64,000 bases of DNA from Streptomyces sp. P3 (GCF_003032475.1 NZ_CP028369.1:9672001-9736000); one strand, 5' to 3'. Counted from the stretch's first letter, positions 34,271 to 43,937 are shown. Notes: a model not told the origin generated them from the letters alone. Translations and numbers: made by a program.

Positions 34271-35788
34271 ATGAGAACACTGCGCCGGGGAGCGGGGCTG
34301 GTCGCCGTGATGGTGACCGCCCTCCTCCTGGCCCTGCTTCCGACCACCGCCGCACAGGCGGCCGGTACGGGGGAGCAGAACTGGTGCGCCGTGCAGGGCA
34401 TCGCCTCGCCGGAGGCGCACCGCGCGATCGACGCGGCCTGCGCGGAATGGCGCGCGAGAACGGTGTACACGTGGGGCGGAGGCCATGGACCGGCTCCCGG
34501 CCAGAGTTACGGCACCTGGGACCTGAGCAGCCCGAGCCACTTCGAGGAGACCGCGCTCGACCCCCAGACCCGCGGGTTCGACTGTTCGGGCTTCGCGCGC
34601 TGGGCCTGGTCCAGGGCCGCCGGGTACGACATCCTCGGCGACGGGACGGCCTACGCCATGTACGTCAACGGGGGGCGGAAGTACCAGCAGGTCCACGGCG
34701 CCGGCGGAGGCAAGCCGGCGGTGTCCGACATGCAGCCCGGCGACCTGGTGTACACAGCGGTCGGCGGTCAGGTGAAGGACATCACCCACATGATGATCTA
34801 CCTCGGGGACGGCTATGTCGTCGAGGCCTACCAGTCGCAGCTGCCGATCCGTGTGATCGACATCAACTCGCGTATCAGCGACAACCGCCTGGTCGGTGTG
34901 ACGCGGATGCCGCAGGGCGGCCCGTTCACGGAACCCACGGGCTACGACGGCACGCTCCAGGTGACGTGGGGCACGGACGTCGCCGTGCGCGAGCACCCCA
35001 ACCGTTCGGCCGGCCAGGTGACCCGGCTGTCCGGACCTGACATCGTCTACGCCAAGTGCCAGCAGCGCGGAGAGCGCGTCACCGCGGAGGGCTACACCAA
35101 CGACGCCTGGACGTACCTGTCCAACCGGGGCGGCTGGATCAGCAACATCTTCCTCAGGGGTCCTGCCTGGCTGCCGGAGGTGCCCACCTGCTCAGGGGCC
35201 GACTACGACACGCAGATCGGCCCCGGCGGCGGAGGCAACGCCACCCAGGGCGGCGCGTACGGCACGTGGGGCACCGACGTGGCGCTCCGCTCCCAGCCGT
35301 CCACAGTCAACGGGACGACGGTCGCCCGGCTGGCCGGCCCCACCTCGGTCGCCGTCAGCTGCCAGATGCATGCCCAGAGCGTGACGTCGGAGGGCTACAC
35401 CAACGACGCGTGGTCCTACCTGCCGCAGTACGGCGCCTGGATCACCAACATCTACATGAAGGGCGACGCCTGGCTCGCCGGTGTCCCGGCCTGCGACGGC
35501 AGGGGAACCGCGACCCCCGTCGGAGCGCACGCCTACAGCACCTGGGGCACCGGGGTGACCATCCGCAGCACGCCTTCCACCGGCGCGGGCGTCGTGACCC
35601 GGCTCTCCGGTCCGACCGGCGTGGCGGTCTCCTGCCAGAAGCACGCCGAGAGTGTGACGGCCGAGGGATACACCAACGACACCTGGTCGTACCTGCCCGA
35701 GTACCAGGGCTGGGTCAGCAACATCTACATGAAGGGCGACGCGTGGCTGAACGGTGTCCGGAACTGCGTGATTCCGGGCATGAGTTGA
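34271..35788 (+). CDS. Secreted NlpC/P60 peptidase with three SH3-like repeats
   Basis: 505 residues from an ATG at 34271, with GAGAGGAG upstream. A signal peptide ends near AQA-AGT. Residues about 45-215 hold an NlpC/P60 domain: FDCSGFARWAW with Cys105 as nucleophile, MQPGDLVYTAVGG, and HMMIYLGDGYVVEA with the catalytic His. Three repeats of about 75 residues follow (about 225-300, 325-395, 410-485), each with WGT.V..R..P, VT.EGYTNDAW.YL and W(I/V)SNI(Y/F)(M/L)(K/R)G, plus a Cys pair. They probably bind the cell wall. It is a peptidoglycan endopeptidase, apparently monocistronic. Confidence 0.88.
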   Translation: MRTLRRGAGLVAVMVTALLLALLPTTAAQAAGTGEQNWCAVQGIASPEAHRAIDAACAEWRARTVYTWGGGHGPAPGQSYGTWDLSSPSHFEETALDPQTRGFDCSGFARWAWSRAAGYDILGDGTAYAMYVNGGRKYQQVHGAGGGKPAVSDMQPGDLVYTAVGGQVKDITHMMIYLGDGYVVEAYQSQLPIRVIDINSRISDNRLVGVTRMPQGGPFTEPTGYDGTLQVTWGTDVAVREHPNRSAGQVTRLSGPDIVYAKCQQRGERVTAEGYTNDAWTYLSNRGGWISNIFLRGPAWLPEVPTCSGADYDTQIGPGGGGNATQGGAYGTWGTDVALRSQPSTVNGTTVARLAGPTSVAVSCQMHAQSVTSEGYTNDAWSYLPQYGAWITNIYMKGDAWLAGVPACDGRGTATPVGAHAYSTWGTGVTIRSTPSTGAGVVTRLSGPTGVAVSCQKHAESVTAEGYTNDTWSYLPEYQGWVSNIYMKGDAWLNGVRNCVIPGMS

Positions 35789-35869
35789 CCAGTCCCGTCG
35801 GCTGACCACAGATCCACCGCCCCGGTACGCAGGCCCGCGGGGGGTGCCTCTATGTCCTTCGTCAAGGCG

Positions 35870-37322
35870 CCCCTGTCGGTTTTGGGGTGATTCGGTCTTG
35901 CTGGGGTCATGCGGCGAGCTCGACGTCCGCGGGTGTGCGGGATTCGTAGAAGGTGCCGTCGCGGAGCATGGCGAACAGGACGCTGATGCGTTGGCGGGCG
36001 AGGCGGAGGAGGGCCTGGGTGTGGGTCTTGCCGCGGTTGCGTTGCTTGTCGTAGTAGGTGCGGGAGGCGGGGTCGGCGTTCATGCAGGCGAAGGCGGACA
36101 GGAACATGGCGCGTTTGAGCTGGCGGTTGCCGCCTCGGGGTGCGTGTTCGCCGTGGATCGAGGTGCCGGACGACTTCGTTGTCGGGGCGAGGCCGGCGTA
36201 GGAGGCGAGGTGGGCGGCGGTGGGGAAGCTGGTGCCGTCGCCGACGGTGACCAGCAGGACGGCGGCGGTCCTGACGCCGACGCCGGGCATCGACGTCAGG
36301 ACCGGGGAAAGAGGGTGGGCCTCCAGCAGGGCGTTGATCTGGGCTTCCAGGGCCCGGCGCTGTTCGTGGACAGCGGCGAGCGAGCGGGCCAGGGAGGGCA
36401 CGACGATGTCGAGGGTGCCGGTGCCCGGGACCACGACGGTCTGCTCGTCCAACGCTTCGAAGACATCGTCGATCAGCCGCTGGGCCATGCGTGGGGCCTT
36501 GGGCCGGATGAGCTCGACGAGCCTGCGGCGGCCGGCTTTGCGCAGTGCGGCCGGGGAGCCGTAGCGCTCCAGCAGCCAGGTGACGGCCTGGTGGTCGAGG
36601 CGGGGGCCCAGGACGCGCTCCAGCGACGGGTGGAACTGGGTGAGCAGGCCGCGTATGCGGTTGGAGGTGCGGGTGGCCTCGGCCGCGAGGTCCTGGTCGA
36701 AGCCGACGAGAACCGTGAGTTCGGCGGTGATCTCGTCGGTGAGCTCCAGCGAGCGCAGGGTGTGCGGCATGGTGCGGGCGGCGTCCGCGATCACGGCTGC
36801 GTCCTTCGCGTCGGTCTTGGCCTCGCCCGGATACAGGTCGGCGATCCGCCGCATCGCGAGTCCGGGCAGGTAGGCGACCTTGCAGCCGGTGTCCCGGGCG
36901 ACCGTGAGCGGGAGGGCGCCGATGGAGGCGGGCTGGTCCACGATCACCAGGACGGTGCCGAACTTGGCCTTGAGTTTGTCGAAGACGGCCCGCAGTTTCG
37001 GCTCGCTGTTGGGCAGCTGCTTGTCGAGGACCTTCTTCCCGGCCGGGGTGAGCCCGTGGCCGTGGTGAGCACTCTTTCCGACGTCCAGGCCGAGGAACAC
37101 GCCCACGTCTTCGGTGTCGAACATCGCGCCCTTTCCAGGGTGTTGAGCGTGCCGGCCTCGGCAGTGGTGTCGTGCGCGCGCATCCACGTTATGCAGACCT
37201 GCCGCCCGCGAGCTGTCCGGCATTGCGCCGGACCGGGCGGTGGCCGGACCTCTCATCAGCGTCTCCGACGGCACCTCCCGAGCCCGGTGACACCACCCCC
37301 CAGGTCATCCGTTCGACAGGGG
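35870..37322 (-). mobile_element. IS110-family insertion sequence (approximate ends)
   Basis: It contains the IS110-type transposase at 35907-37124. CCCCTGTCG (35870-35878) and CGACAGGGG (37314-37322) form a short inverted pair that would bound a 1453-bp element, a normal size. However, true IS110 members lack terminal repeats, so the ends are approximate. About 200 bp upstream of the transposase is noncoding and may encode a bridge RNA. Confidence 0.5.
35907..37124 (-). CDS. IS110-family transposase
   Basis: 405 residues from an ATG at 37124, with GGAAAGGG upstream. The N-terminal RuvC-like DEDD domain shows GLDVGKSAHHGHGLTPAGK (D14), VIVDQPASIGALP (D63) and EAKTDAKDAAVIAD (D105, D108). The second acidic residue is Asp rather than the Glu of the canonical set. 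The C-terminal transposase_20 domain has SMPGVGVRTAAVLLVTVGDG and LASYAGLAPTTKSSGTS with the conserved Ser. The frame is complete and looks functional. In this family, DNA choice is directed by an RNA from the element's noncoding end. Confidence 0.95.
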   Translation of the reverse strand: MFDTEDVGVFLGLDVGKSAHHGHGLTPAGKKVLDKQLPNSEPKLRAVFDKLKAKFGTVLVIVDQPASIGALPLTVARDTGCKVAYLPGLAMRRIADLYPGEAKTDAKDAAVIADAARTMPHTLRSLELTDEITAELTVLVGFDQDLAAEATRTSNRIRGLLTQFHPSLERVLGPRLDHQAVTWLLERYGSPAALRKAGRRRLVELIRPKAPRMAQRLIDDVFEALDEQTVVVPGTGTLDIVVPSLARSLAAVHEQRRALEAQINALLEAHPLSPVLTSMPGVGVRTAAVLLVTVGDGTSFPTAAHLASYAGLAPTTKSSGTSIHGEHAPRGGNRQLKRAMFLSAFACMNADPASRTYYDKQRNRGKTHTQALLRLARQRISVLFAMLRDGTFYESRTPADVELAA

Positions 37323-37586
37323 GACACAGTCATGCCGGGCCCGGAGGCCAGCGGCCCTCTTGCAGGACCGCGAAGAACATAACGGGGGGGCCGGCGTACC
37401 GGGGCGGCCGGCGCCCTCACGTGCCGGACGCCGGTTGGTGTTTGTGACACTCGTCACTTCCGGTCATGCCTCGGATGCCCCGTTCTCGTCCCGGCTTACC
37501 ATCCCCCAGACATACGGTCGCCGACCTGACCAGTCGGCGTCAGAAACGGCGCTCCGCGCGCCGTTGGCCTCGGGGGCACACCACTC

Positions 37587-40500
37587 ATGGACCACAAGGA
37601 CGGCGAGCCGGCGAACCCGTCGGCCGCCGCTCGACGGCGGCCGCAGCACTCGTCGTTCGGCGTCGCGCTCCGCGAACTGCGCCTGGAACGCGGCCTGTCG
37701 CTGGCCGACCTCGCGCGGATCACGCACTACAGCAAGGGCTATCTGAGCAAGATCGAGAACGGCAGGAAGCCGGTCAACGGCGATGTCGCGCGGTTGTGCG
37801 ACGACGCTCTGGCAGCCGACGGCGTTCTGCTCGCTCTGCTGCCGCCGGCCCTGCGAGAGGAGCAGTCGGGGCCGGGCGACGGCGAGAGCTGTCCGTACCC
37901 GGGCCTGTCGGCCTTCGGTCCCCGTGACGCGGGACGGTTCTTCGGCCGGGAGCGGGCGGTGGCCGCGCTCGTCCAGCGCCTCGCCCAGCGGTTCGGCAAG
38001 GGACCGGTGGCCGTCGTCGCCCTTTCCGGGTCGGGAAAGTCCTCGTTGCTGGGTGCGGGCCTCGTCCCCGCCCTCGCGGACGGCGGGCCCGGCGTCGGCC
38101 GCGACGGGTCGCTCTCCGCCGGTGTCGACATCGGCACCGACGTCGACATCGACCGTGGGCCGCCCGCCGACACCGACGCCGGCGCTCCGGTCGTGATGTG
38201 CACCCCCACGGCACGTCCGCTGTCCGCTCTCCTGCACGTGCTGCGCGCCGCACTGCCCGCCGGACTGCTCGACCACCTCCACGACGACGGCCCGCCCGGC
38301 GAGCGGGCCGACCGGCTCGTGGCGGCCCTGCGCTCCTGGGCCCTCGCCGCGCGGCGGCCCCGCGGCTGCGTCGTCATCGTCGACCAGTTCGAGGAGGTCT
38401 TCACCCTCTGCGACGACGAGACGGAACGCGGAGCCTACGTCGCGGCGCTCGCCGCACTCGCCGGCGGTGGCGACGAACCCGAGGCGGGCGCGACGGCGTT
38501 CACCGTGGTGCTCGGTGTGCGCGCCGACGTCACCGGTCGCTGTCTGGAGTACCCGCAGCTGGTCCCGGTCGTCAGCGACGGGCTGTTCGCGCTGGGCGCG
38601 ATGACCACCGACGAACTGCGGGAGTGCATCGTGCGTCCGGCGGCGGCGACGGGCACCACCCTGGAGCCGGGACTGGTCGAACTGCTGCTGCGCGACCTCG
38701 GAGCCGCCGACACGGCGGGCGCGGCGGGCAACGGCCCCGACCCGGGCGTCCCGATCGGCCGGCCCGGGGTCCTTCCGCTGCTCGGACACGCCCTGCGGGA
38801 GACCTGGCACCGGCGCACCGACTCCACCATGACCGTGGCGGGATACCTGGCGACGGGCGGTATCCACGGGTCCGTCGCCGCCGCGGCCGAGGACCTCTTC
38901 GCCGCGCTGTCGCCGGTCCGGCAGGACGCCGCGCGTCGGCTGCTGCTGCGGCTGGTGCGCGTCGGTGAGGACAACGAGGCCTCCCGGCGGCCCCGTACCA
39001 CGTCCGAACTGCTCGACGGGCTGCGGGACCCGGCCGCCGCGCGCGCCACGCTCGACGCTCTGGTGGCAGCTCGTCTGCTGACGGTGGACGCCGACCGCGT
39101 CGAGATCGTGCACGAGGCCCTGCTGCGGGCGTGGCCCAGACTGCGCACCTGGGTCGGGGCGACGCGCGCCGATCTGCTCCTGCACCAGCAACTGGGCGCC
39201 GCCGCCCGTGAATGGGACCGCGAGAACCGCGACCCGAGTCTGCTCTACCGCGGGGCCCGGCTGACGGCCGCCCGGGAGTGGGCGGCCGGTCCCAGCGGCC
39301 GGGACAGCGTGCCGACGCCCGTGGAGGCCGACTTCCTGCGCGCCTCCGACCGGGAGGAGGACCTGCGCCGCCGCCTGTCGCGGCGCCGGGTGCGTCAACA
39401 GCGGGCCGGCGTCGTCGTGCTGACCGTCCTGCTCGCCCTGGCCCTCCTGGCCGGCGCGACGGTCTTCGAGCAGCGCACCTCCGCCGACGAACAGCGCCGG
39501 ACGGCCCTGTCGCAGGCCATGGCGGCGAGCTCCGCCCAACTCGCGTTCGGGCGGCCGGAGGCCTCGATGCTGCTGGCGGAGTCCGCCTACCGCACCTCGC
39601 GGACCACGGAGGCGCGCGGCGCTCTGCTCAGCACGCAGGCCAACGCCTTCGCGGGCCGGCTCACCGGCCACCACGGGGCGGTGAACTGCGTGGTCTTCGG
39701 CCCCGGCCGACGACTGTTGGCCTCGGCGAGCTCCGACGGCACCGTGCGGCTGTGGGACGCCGCCGCCAAACGGTCCGTGGGAGAGCTCGCGGGTCATCAC
39801 GGGCCCGTGCGGTCCGTGTCCTTCTCGCCGGACGGGCGCACCCTGGCGTCGGCCAGTTCGGACGCCACGATCCGGCTCTGGTCCGTGTCCGACCGACGTC
39901 AGATCGCCGTCCTGACCGGGCACCGGGGACCTGTCCGCGCCGTGAGCTTCTCGCCCGACGGCCGTACGGTGGCCTCCGCCGGCCAGGACGGCACCGTGCG
40001 CCTGTGGGACACCCGGACCCACCGTCAGACCGGGTGGCTTCCAGGGCACTCCGGCGACGTCCTCGCGCTGGCGTACGCCCCCGACGGCTCCCGCCTGGCC
40101 AGCGCGGGCGCCGATCGCACCGTACGCCTGTGGAATCCGCACACCCGCCGGAACGCCGGCGTCCTGAGCGGCCACAGCGGCGATGTCCTCGCCGTGGCGT
40201 TCAGCCCCGACAGCCGGGTGCTCGCCACCGGCGGCGCGGACCGCACCGTACGGCTGTGGGATCCCGCGACCCACCGGCAGACCGCCCTTCTCGCCGGTCA
40301 CGACGACGACGTGAACGGGCTCGCCTTCGGACCCGGCGGTCACACGGTGGTCTCCGCGGGGGGTGACGGCACGATCGTCCGCTGGGACGTCCACACCCGC
40401 CGCACGGTCGACTCCTTCTCGGGGCACACGGACTACGTGATGGCCGTCGCCGTCGCGGAGAGGGGCGATCTGCTGGCCACCGCCGGCTTCGACGGGACCG

Positions 40501-41519
40501 TGGCCCTGTGGGACCTCACCGGCCACACACTCAGCGCCTACCCGGTCAGCGAACTGTGGAAGGCCGCCTTCAGCCCGGACGGCCGGATGCTCGCCTCCGC
40601 GGCGACCGACGGCGCCCTGCAGCTCTGGGACGTGGGGCGCCGCACCCTCGTCCGCACCCTGACCGGCCACAGCGGCGCGGCCTACGCCGTGGCGTTCAGC
40701 CCGGACGGCCGGTGGCTCGCCTCGGCCGGCGCCGACCACACCGTGCGGCTGTGGCCCCTCGCGGCCGGCGGGGGCGCCCCGGTCGTGCTCAGCGGGCACA
40801 CCCGTGCCGTGTTCGACGTGACGTTCAGTCCGGACGGCCGATGGCTCGCCTCCGCCTCCGCCGACAACACCGTACGGCTGTGGAGGATGTCGTCCGCGGG
40901 CGGTCCGGCGGGGACGCGGGCCACGGTGCTCACCGGGCACACCGACTTCGTGAACTGCCTGGCCTTCAGCGCCGACAGCGCAACGGTCGTGAGCGGCAGC
41001 GACGATCTCACCCTGCGGCTCTGGAACGTCTCGCGTGGCAGCCCCACCGCCGTCCTCACCGCGAAGGGCGGCTCGGTGCGCGCCGTGGCGTTCGCCCCCG
41101 GCGGTCGCTCCCTCGCCAGTTCGGGCAACGACGGCGTCATCCGGATGTGGGACGTGGCCGGGGCGCGAGTGACGGGACTGCTCGGCCAGCACGCCGGCTC
41201 GGTGCGGGGGCTGGCGTTCAGCCCCGACGGACGCTCGCTCGCCAGCAGTGGCAACGACCGCACGGTACGGCTGTGGGACACCGTGCGCAGACGGCTTGTC
41301 GCGACACTGACCGGGCACACCCGAGCGGTGTGGAGCGTGGCCTACGCCCCGGACGGCAGGAGGGTCGCCAGCGCCGGCAACGACGGCACCGTCCGGCTGT
41401 GGGATCTCGGCATCACCGAACGCGTCGCGGCCCTGTGCCGTGTGGTGGGACCGGTCGACCGCGGCCGATGGCAGCGGCTGCTGCCCGGATACGCGTACTC
41501 GGGAACCTGCGCGGATTGA
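37587..41519 (+). CDS. HTH - STAND NTPase - transmembrane - WD40 (14 repeats) protein
   Basis: 1310 residues from an ATG at 37587. Residues about 25-80 are an XRE-type HTH (ALRELRLERGLSLADLARIT, then KGYLSKIENGRKPVNGD). Residues about 105-590 are an nSTAND1-type NTPase: Walker A ALSGSGKSSLL with K151 (the first Gly of the usual GxxxxGKS is Ala), Walker B VVIVDQFEEVF, and a VEIVHEALLRAWPRLR arm. One membrane helix lies at about 609-628. From residue 695 there are 14 WD40 repeats, enough for two seven-bladed propellers, which would be outside the cell if the N-terminus is cytoplasmic. No partner gene is adjacent. It is probably a signal-gated assembly or regulator; defence or development roles are possible. 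Confidence 0.92.
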   Translation: MDHKDGEPANPSAAARRRPQHSSFGVALRELRLERGLSLADLARITHYSKGYLSKIENGRKPVNGDVARLCDDALAADGVLLALLPPALREEQSGPGDGESCPYPGLSAFGPRDAGRFFGRERAVAALVQRLAQRFGKGPVAVVALSGSGKSSLLGAGLVPALADGGPGVGRDGSLSAGVDIGTDVDIDRGPPADTDAGAPVVMCTPTARPLSALLHVLRAALPAGLLDHLHDDGPPGERADRLVAALRSWALAARRPRGCVVIVDQFEEVFTLCDDETERGAYVAALAALAGGGDEPEAGATAFTVVLGVRADVTGRCLEYPQLVPVVSDGLFALGAMTTDELRECIVRPAAATGTTLEPGLVELLLRDLGAADTAGAAGNGPDPGVPIGRPGVLPLLGHALRETWHRRTDSTMTVAGYLATGGIHGSVAAAAEDLFAALSPVRQDAARRLLLRLVRVGEDNEASRRPRTTSELLDGLRDPAAARATLDALVAARLLTVDADRVEIVHEALLRAWPRLRTWVGATRADLLLHQQLGAAAREWDRENRDPSLLYRGARLTAAREWAAGPSGRDSVPTPVEADFLRASDREEDLRRRLSRRRVRQQRAGVVVLTVLLALALLAGATVFEQRTSADEQRRTALSQAMAASSAQLAFGRPEASMLLAESAYRTSRTTEARGALLSTQANAFAGRLTGHHGAVNCVVFGPGRRLLASASSDGTVRLWDAAAKRSVGELAGHHGPVRSVSFSPDGRTLASASSDATIRLWSVSDRRQIAVLTGHRGPVRAVSFSPDGRTVASAGQDGTVRLWDTRTHRQTGWLPGHSGDVLALAYAPDGSRLASAGADRTVRLWNPHTRRNAGVLSGHSGDVLAVAFSPDSRVLATGGADRTVRLWDPATHRQTALLAGHDDDVNGLAFGPGGHTVVSAGGDGTIVRWDVHTRRTVDSFSGHTDYVMAVAVAERGDLLATAGFDGTVALWDLTGHTLSAYPVSELWKAAFSPDGRMLASAATDGALQLWDVGRRTLVRTLTGHSGAAYAVAFSPDGRWLASAGADHTVRLWPLAAGGGAPVVLSGHTRAVFDVTFSPDGRWLASASADNTVRLWRMSSAGGPAGTRATVLTGHTDFVNCLAFSADSATVVSGSDDLTLRLWNVSRGSPTAVLTAKGGSVRAVAFAPGGRSLASSGNDGVIRMWDVAGARVTGLLGQHAGSVRGLAFSPDGRSLASSGNDRTVRLWDTVRRRLVATLTGHTRAVWSVAYAPDGRRVASAGNDGTVRLWDLGITERVAALCRVVGPVDRGRWQRLLPGYAYSGTCAD

Positions 41520-41546
41520 CCCGCCGGGTCGGGGCACGCCCTTGCC

Positions 41547-41634
41547 GATGCCCCGATGCCCCGATGCCCCGATGCCCCGATGCCCCGATGCCCCGATGCC
41601 CCGATGCCCCGATGCCCCGATGCCCCGAAGCCCC
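41547..41634 (+). repeat. 8-bp tandem repeat (GATGCCCC), ten exact units plus one variant
   Basis: Ten GATGCCCC units at 41547-41626, then GAAGCCCC. It starts 28 bp after the stop of the WD40 protein gene. It is likely to be length-variable. Confidence 0.95.
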
Positions 41635-41751
41635 GAAGCGCCGGGGCTCCGGGGGCGGGCCCGACGGCCGTGCGTCGACCACGGGTCTCCGGGCCCTGAC
41701 GGCCATGCCGCCGACGGCGATACCCGGCCTCCGGCGCGGCCGGACGGCGCG

Positions 41752-42873
41752 TCAGACGGCGGGCGCGGCGGCCTGAGGTGGGGTCTCGGCCTCGGACTCG
41801 GCGGACGAGGCGTCGAGACGCCGCTTCTCGTTCCGCCAGGAAGCCGCCCAGGCGAGTACCGCGCCGCCCACCGCGTAGGCGCCGAGCACCCAGACCGCCG
41901 TGGTGACGGCGTGTCCCGAGAAGTACACCGTGTTGCGGACCAGGGTGGTGCCGGCCCCCGGAGGCAGAGCCTGTCCGATCGCGCTCCAGAACGCGGGGAG
42001 CAGTGGCGCCGGGTAGACACCGCCGGAACTGGGGTTGCCCAGCACCACGAAGAGCAGGATGACCAGGCCGGTGCCCGCGAGACCGAGCAGGGTCTGCAGT
42101 GCGAGCGCGGTCGCCGCCGAGGCGAGGACCACCAGCGTGCCGATCCCGCTCAGAGCCCAGAAGTGGCCCCCGAGTGCGTCGAAGACGGGCCCGACGACGA
42201 CCGCTCCGGCGATCCCCGACGCGACCGCGTACAGCACGAGCACGCCGAGACGGATCAGGGTGCGCTGTCGGTTGGCGGGACGCGCACCCGCGGCCATGCC
42301 CATGATCGTCGCGGTCAGATAGCCGCCGATCACCCAGCCGAGCACGAGGTAGAAGGACGTCATCCCGCGCCCGTCCCCGGTGTTGGGGGGCCGTATGTCG
42401 GTGACGGTGATCTGTCGCTTCTGCCCGGCCTCGATCTTCTGTGCGATCTGTGTGGCGGTCTGCGACACCGACGGCCCGCCCGCCGAGGCGACCAGGAGGG
42501 TGTCCTCGGCGCCGGCCGGGTCGAAGAGGAAGGCGGCATCGGCCTTCCTGGTGAGGACCCACTGCCGGGCGGCAGCGGTGCTCGGCGCCGCAGTGGCCTC
42601 GACCGGGTCGCCGTCGAGCGCGTTGAGCTGGGCGACGATCTTCGCGGACGCCTGCTGCGGAGCGGCGACCGCCACGGGTATCCGATGCGGCGTGGGGGAG
42701 TGGAAGGCGCCGACGTAGGACACGACGAAGGCGAGCTGGACGAGCAGGCCGCCGAGCACGAGCCCGAAGGCCCGAAGGGTGACGGCGTCCTTGAACTCGG
42801 CAGCGAAACCGAATGACTTGGGCTCGCGTTCGGCGGGTGATCCGCCCGGAGCTGGGGTGGAGGGTGCGTTCAC
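41752..42873 (-). CDS. Membrane protein of the YhgE/ABC-2-like DUF3533 type
   Basis: 373 residues from a GTG at 42873. One membrane helix at about 35-55 is followed by an extracytoplasmic domain of about 120 residues (IPVAVAAPQQASAKIVAQLN, DAAFLFDP). A bundle of five or six helices follows from about residue 185 (FYLVLGWVIGGYLTATIMGM and onward, including the LGNPSSGGVYP loop). This topology is that of YhgE/Pip-like ABC-2 type membrane proteins, probably export- or envelope-related. It is divergent from a TetR gene at 43287, which may control it. An upstream extension of the frame lacks coding character. Confidence 0.82.
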   Translation of the reverse strand: MNAPSTPAPGGSPAEREPKSFGFAAEFKDAVTLRAFGLVLGGLLVQLAFVVSYVGAFHSPTPHRIPVAVAAPQQASAKIVAQLNALDGDPVEATAAPSTAAARQWVLTRKADAAFLFDPAGAEDTLLVASAGGPSVSQTATQIAQKIEAGQKRQITVTDIRPPNTGDGRGMTSFYLVLGWVIGGYLTATIMGMAAGARPANRQRTLIRLGVLVLYAVASGIAGAVVVGPVFDALGGHFWALSGIGTLVVLASAATALALQTLLGLAGTGLVILLFVVLGNPSSGGVYPAPLLPAFWSAIGQALPPGAGTTLVRNTVYFSGHAVTTAVWVLGAYAVGGAVLAWAASWRNEKRRLDASSAESEAETPPQAAAPAV

Positions 42874-43286
42874 GGGCGCATGATCCCACAGCCGGGTGAA
42901 TCTCTCGCTCCGCTTGACCGGACCGGCAGAGCGTTCACGCCGCGCACGAACCGGCCGACCGCGCCGCATGGCCCGGCCGCCCACACCCGCGTCCACAACT
43001 CCTTCGCGTTCCGGATCCGGGGGTCCGCGGTCTGATCCGACGGGGGTGGCCGGTGGGACGGCCGCGACGGACGAGGTCGGCTGCGGCGCCCGGCGCGCCG
43101 GGGCTCTCGTCGAGGAACAAGCGCGAGGGCCGCACCGGGGGCGCTCGGTTCCGCGTCGGCCGAGCTTCGGGCCACGAGGTGGGGCGGGTCCCGTGTGAGG
43201 CGGCGGCCGGTGGGGCGCGGGGGCTTCGGCTCGGCGTGACAAAATGGGGGGCCGTTCGTCCGTCCTTTGATGCTGCGAGGTTCTCC
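42874..43286. other. Gene-free divergent region
   Basis: 413 bp between the DUF3533 gene (minus) and a TetR gene (plus). I see no convincing gene or strong dyad. Promoters and TetR operator(s) would be expected here. Confidence 0.5.
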
Positions 43287-43937
43287 GTGAGCAAGCACGT
43301 GGCCCGCGAGCCGCTGCGCCGTAATTCGCGGTCCAACCGCGCGCGCATCCTGGCCACGGCCCGTGAGGAGCTGGGGCGGAACCCCGATGTCACGCTGGAG
43401 GAGGTGGCGCGGGCCGCCGGGGTCGTCCGGCGCACCCTCTTCGGGCACTTCCCGGGGCGGGCGGCGCTGCTGGAGGCGCTCGCCGAGGAAGCCGCCGAGA
43501 CGTTGCGGAACACGGTGGGGGCCGGGCCGGAGTCGGGGGAGTCGGCCGAGCAGGCGTTGGCGCGGTTCGTACTCCGGATGTGGCCCGTGGGCGACCGCTA
43601 CCGCATGCTGCTGGCGCTCACCCGGCGGGACCTCGGCTCCGAGCGCGTCGCCGAGGTGCTCGCGCCGGCCCGGGAGGCCGCCACCGGGATCCTGGAGCGC
43701 GGACAGCGGGACGGCGTCTTCCACTCCCATCTGCCGCCGGCCGTGCAGAGCGCAGGCCTGATGGCGTTGATCGTGGCTCTGGTGGAGTCCGTCAACACCG
43801 GCGCGCTGGAGGACGACGGGCACCGGATCGCCACGGCCACCCTCATCGCGGCCGGCGTGCCGGAGGATCGGGCGAGCGCGGTGGTCGAGGAGGCTGCGTC
43901 GGCGATGGCTACGGCTCTTCCGGCCCACGGCACCTGA
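43287..43937 (+). CDS. TetR-family transcriptional regulator
   Basis: 216 residues; the GTG at 43287 is chosen (GCGAGG upstream) because earlier codons lack coding character. The HTH is at about 20-65: SRSNRARILATAREELG, VTLEEVARAAGVVRRTLFGHFPGR. The C-terminal domain has FVLRMWPVGDRYRMLLALTRRD and a closing VPEDRASAVVEEAASAMATA. It is clearly related to the TetR at 44073-44699 (shared MVWPVGDRYR-type segment), so the two may be duplicates facing different targets. Confidence 0.9.
   Translation: MSKHVAREPLRRNSRSNRARILATAREELGRNPDVTLEEVARAAGVVRRTLFGHFPGRAALLEALAEEAAETLRNTVGAGPESGESAEQALARFVLRMWPVGDRYRMLLALTRRDLGSERVAEVLAPAREAATGILERGQRDGVFHSHLPPAVQSAGLMALIVALVESVNTGALEDDGHRIATATLIAAGVPEDRASAVVEEAASAMATALPAHGT

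Noticed and set aside
41547..41634. Possible CRISPR-like array
   Set aside because: The units are 8 bp with no spacers and no cas genes nearby; it is a simple tandem repeat.
37464..42020. Open frame of 1518 codons on the minus strand
   Set aside because: It is antisense to the WD40 protein gene, has no domain-like sequence, and is Gly/Arg/Val/His-rich as expected for the shadow of a GC-rich gene.
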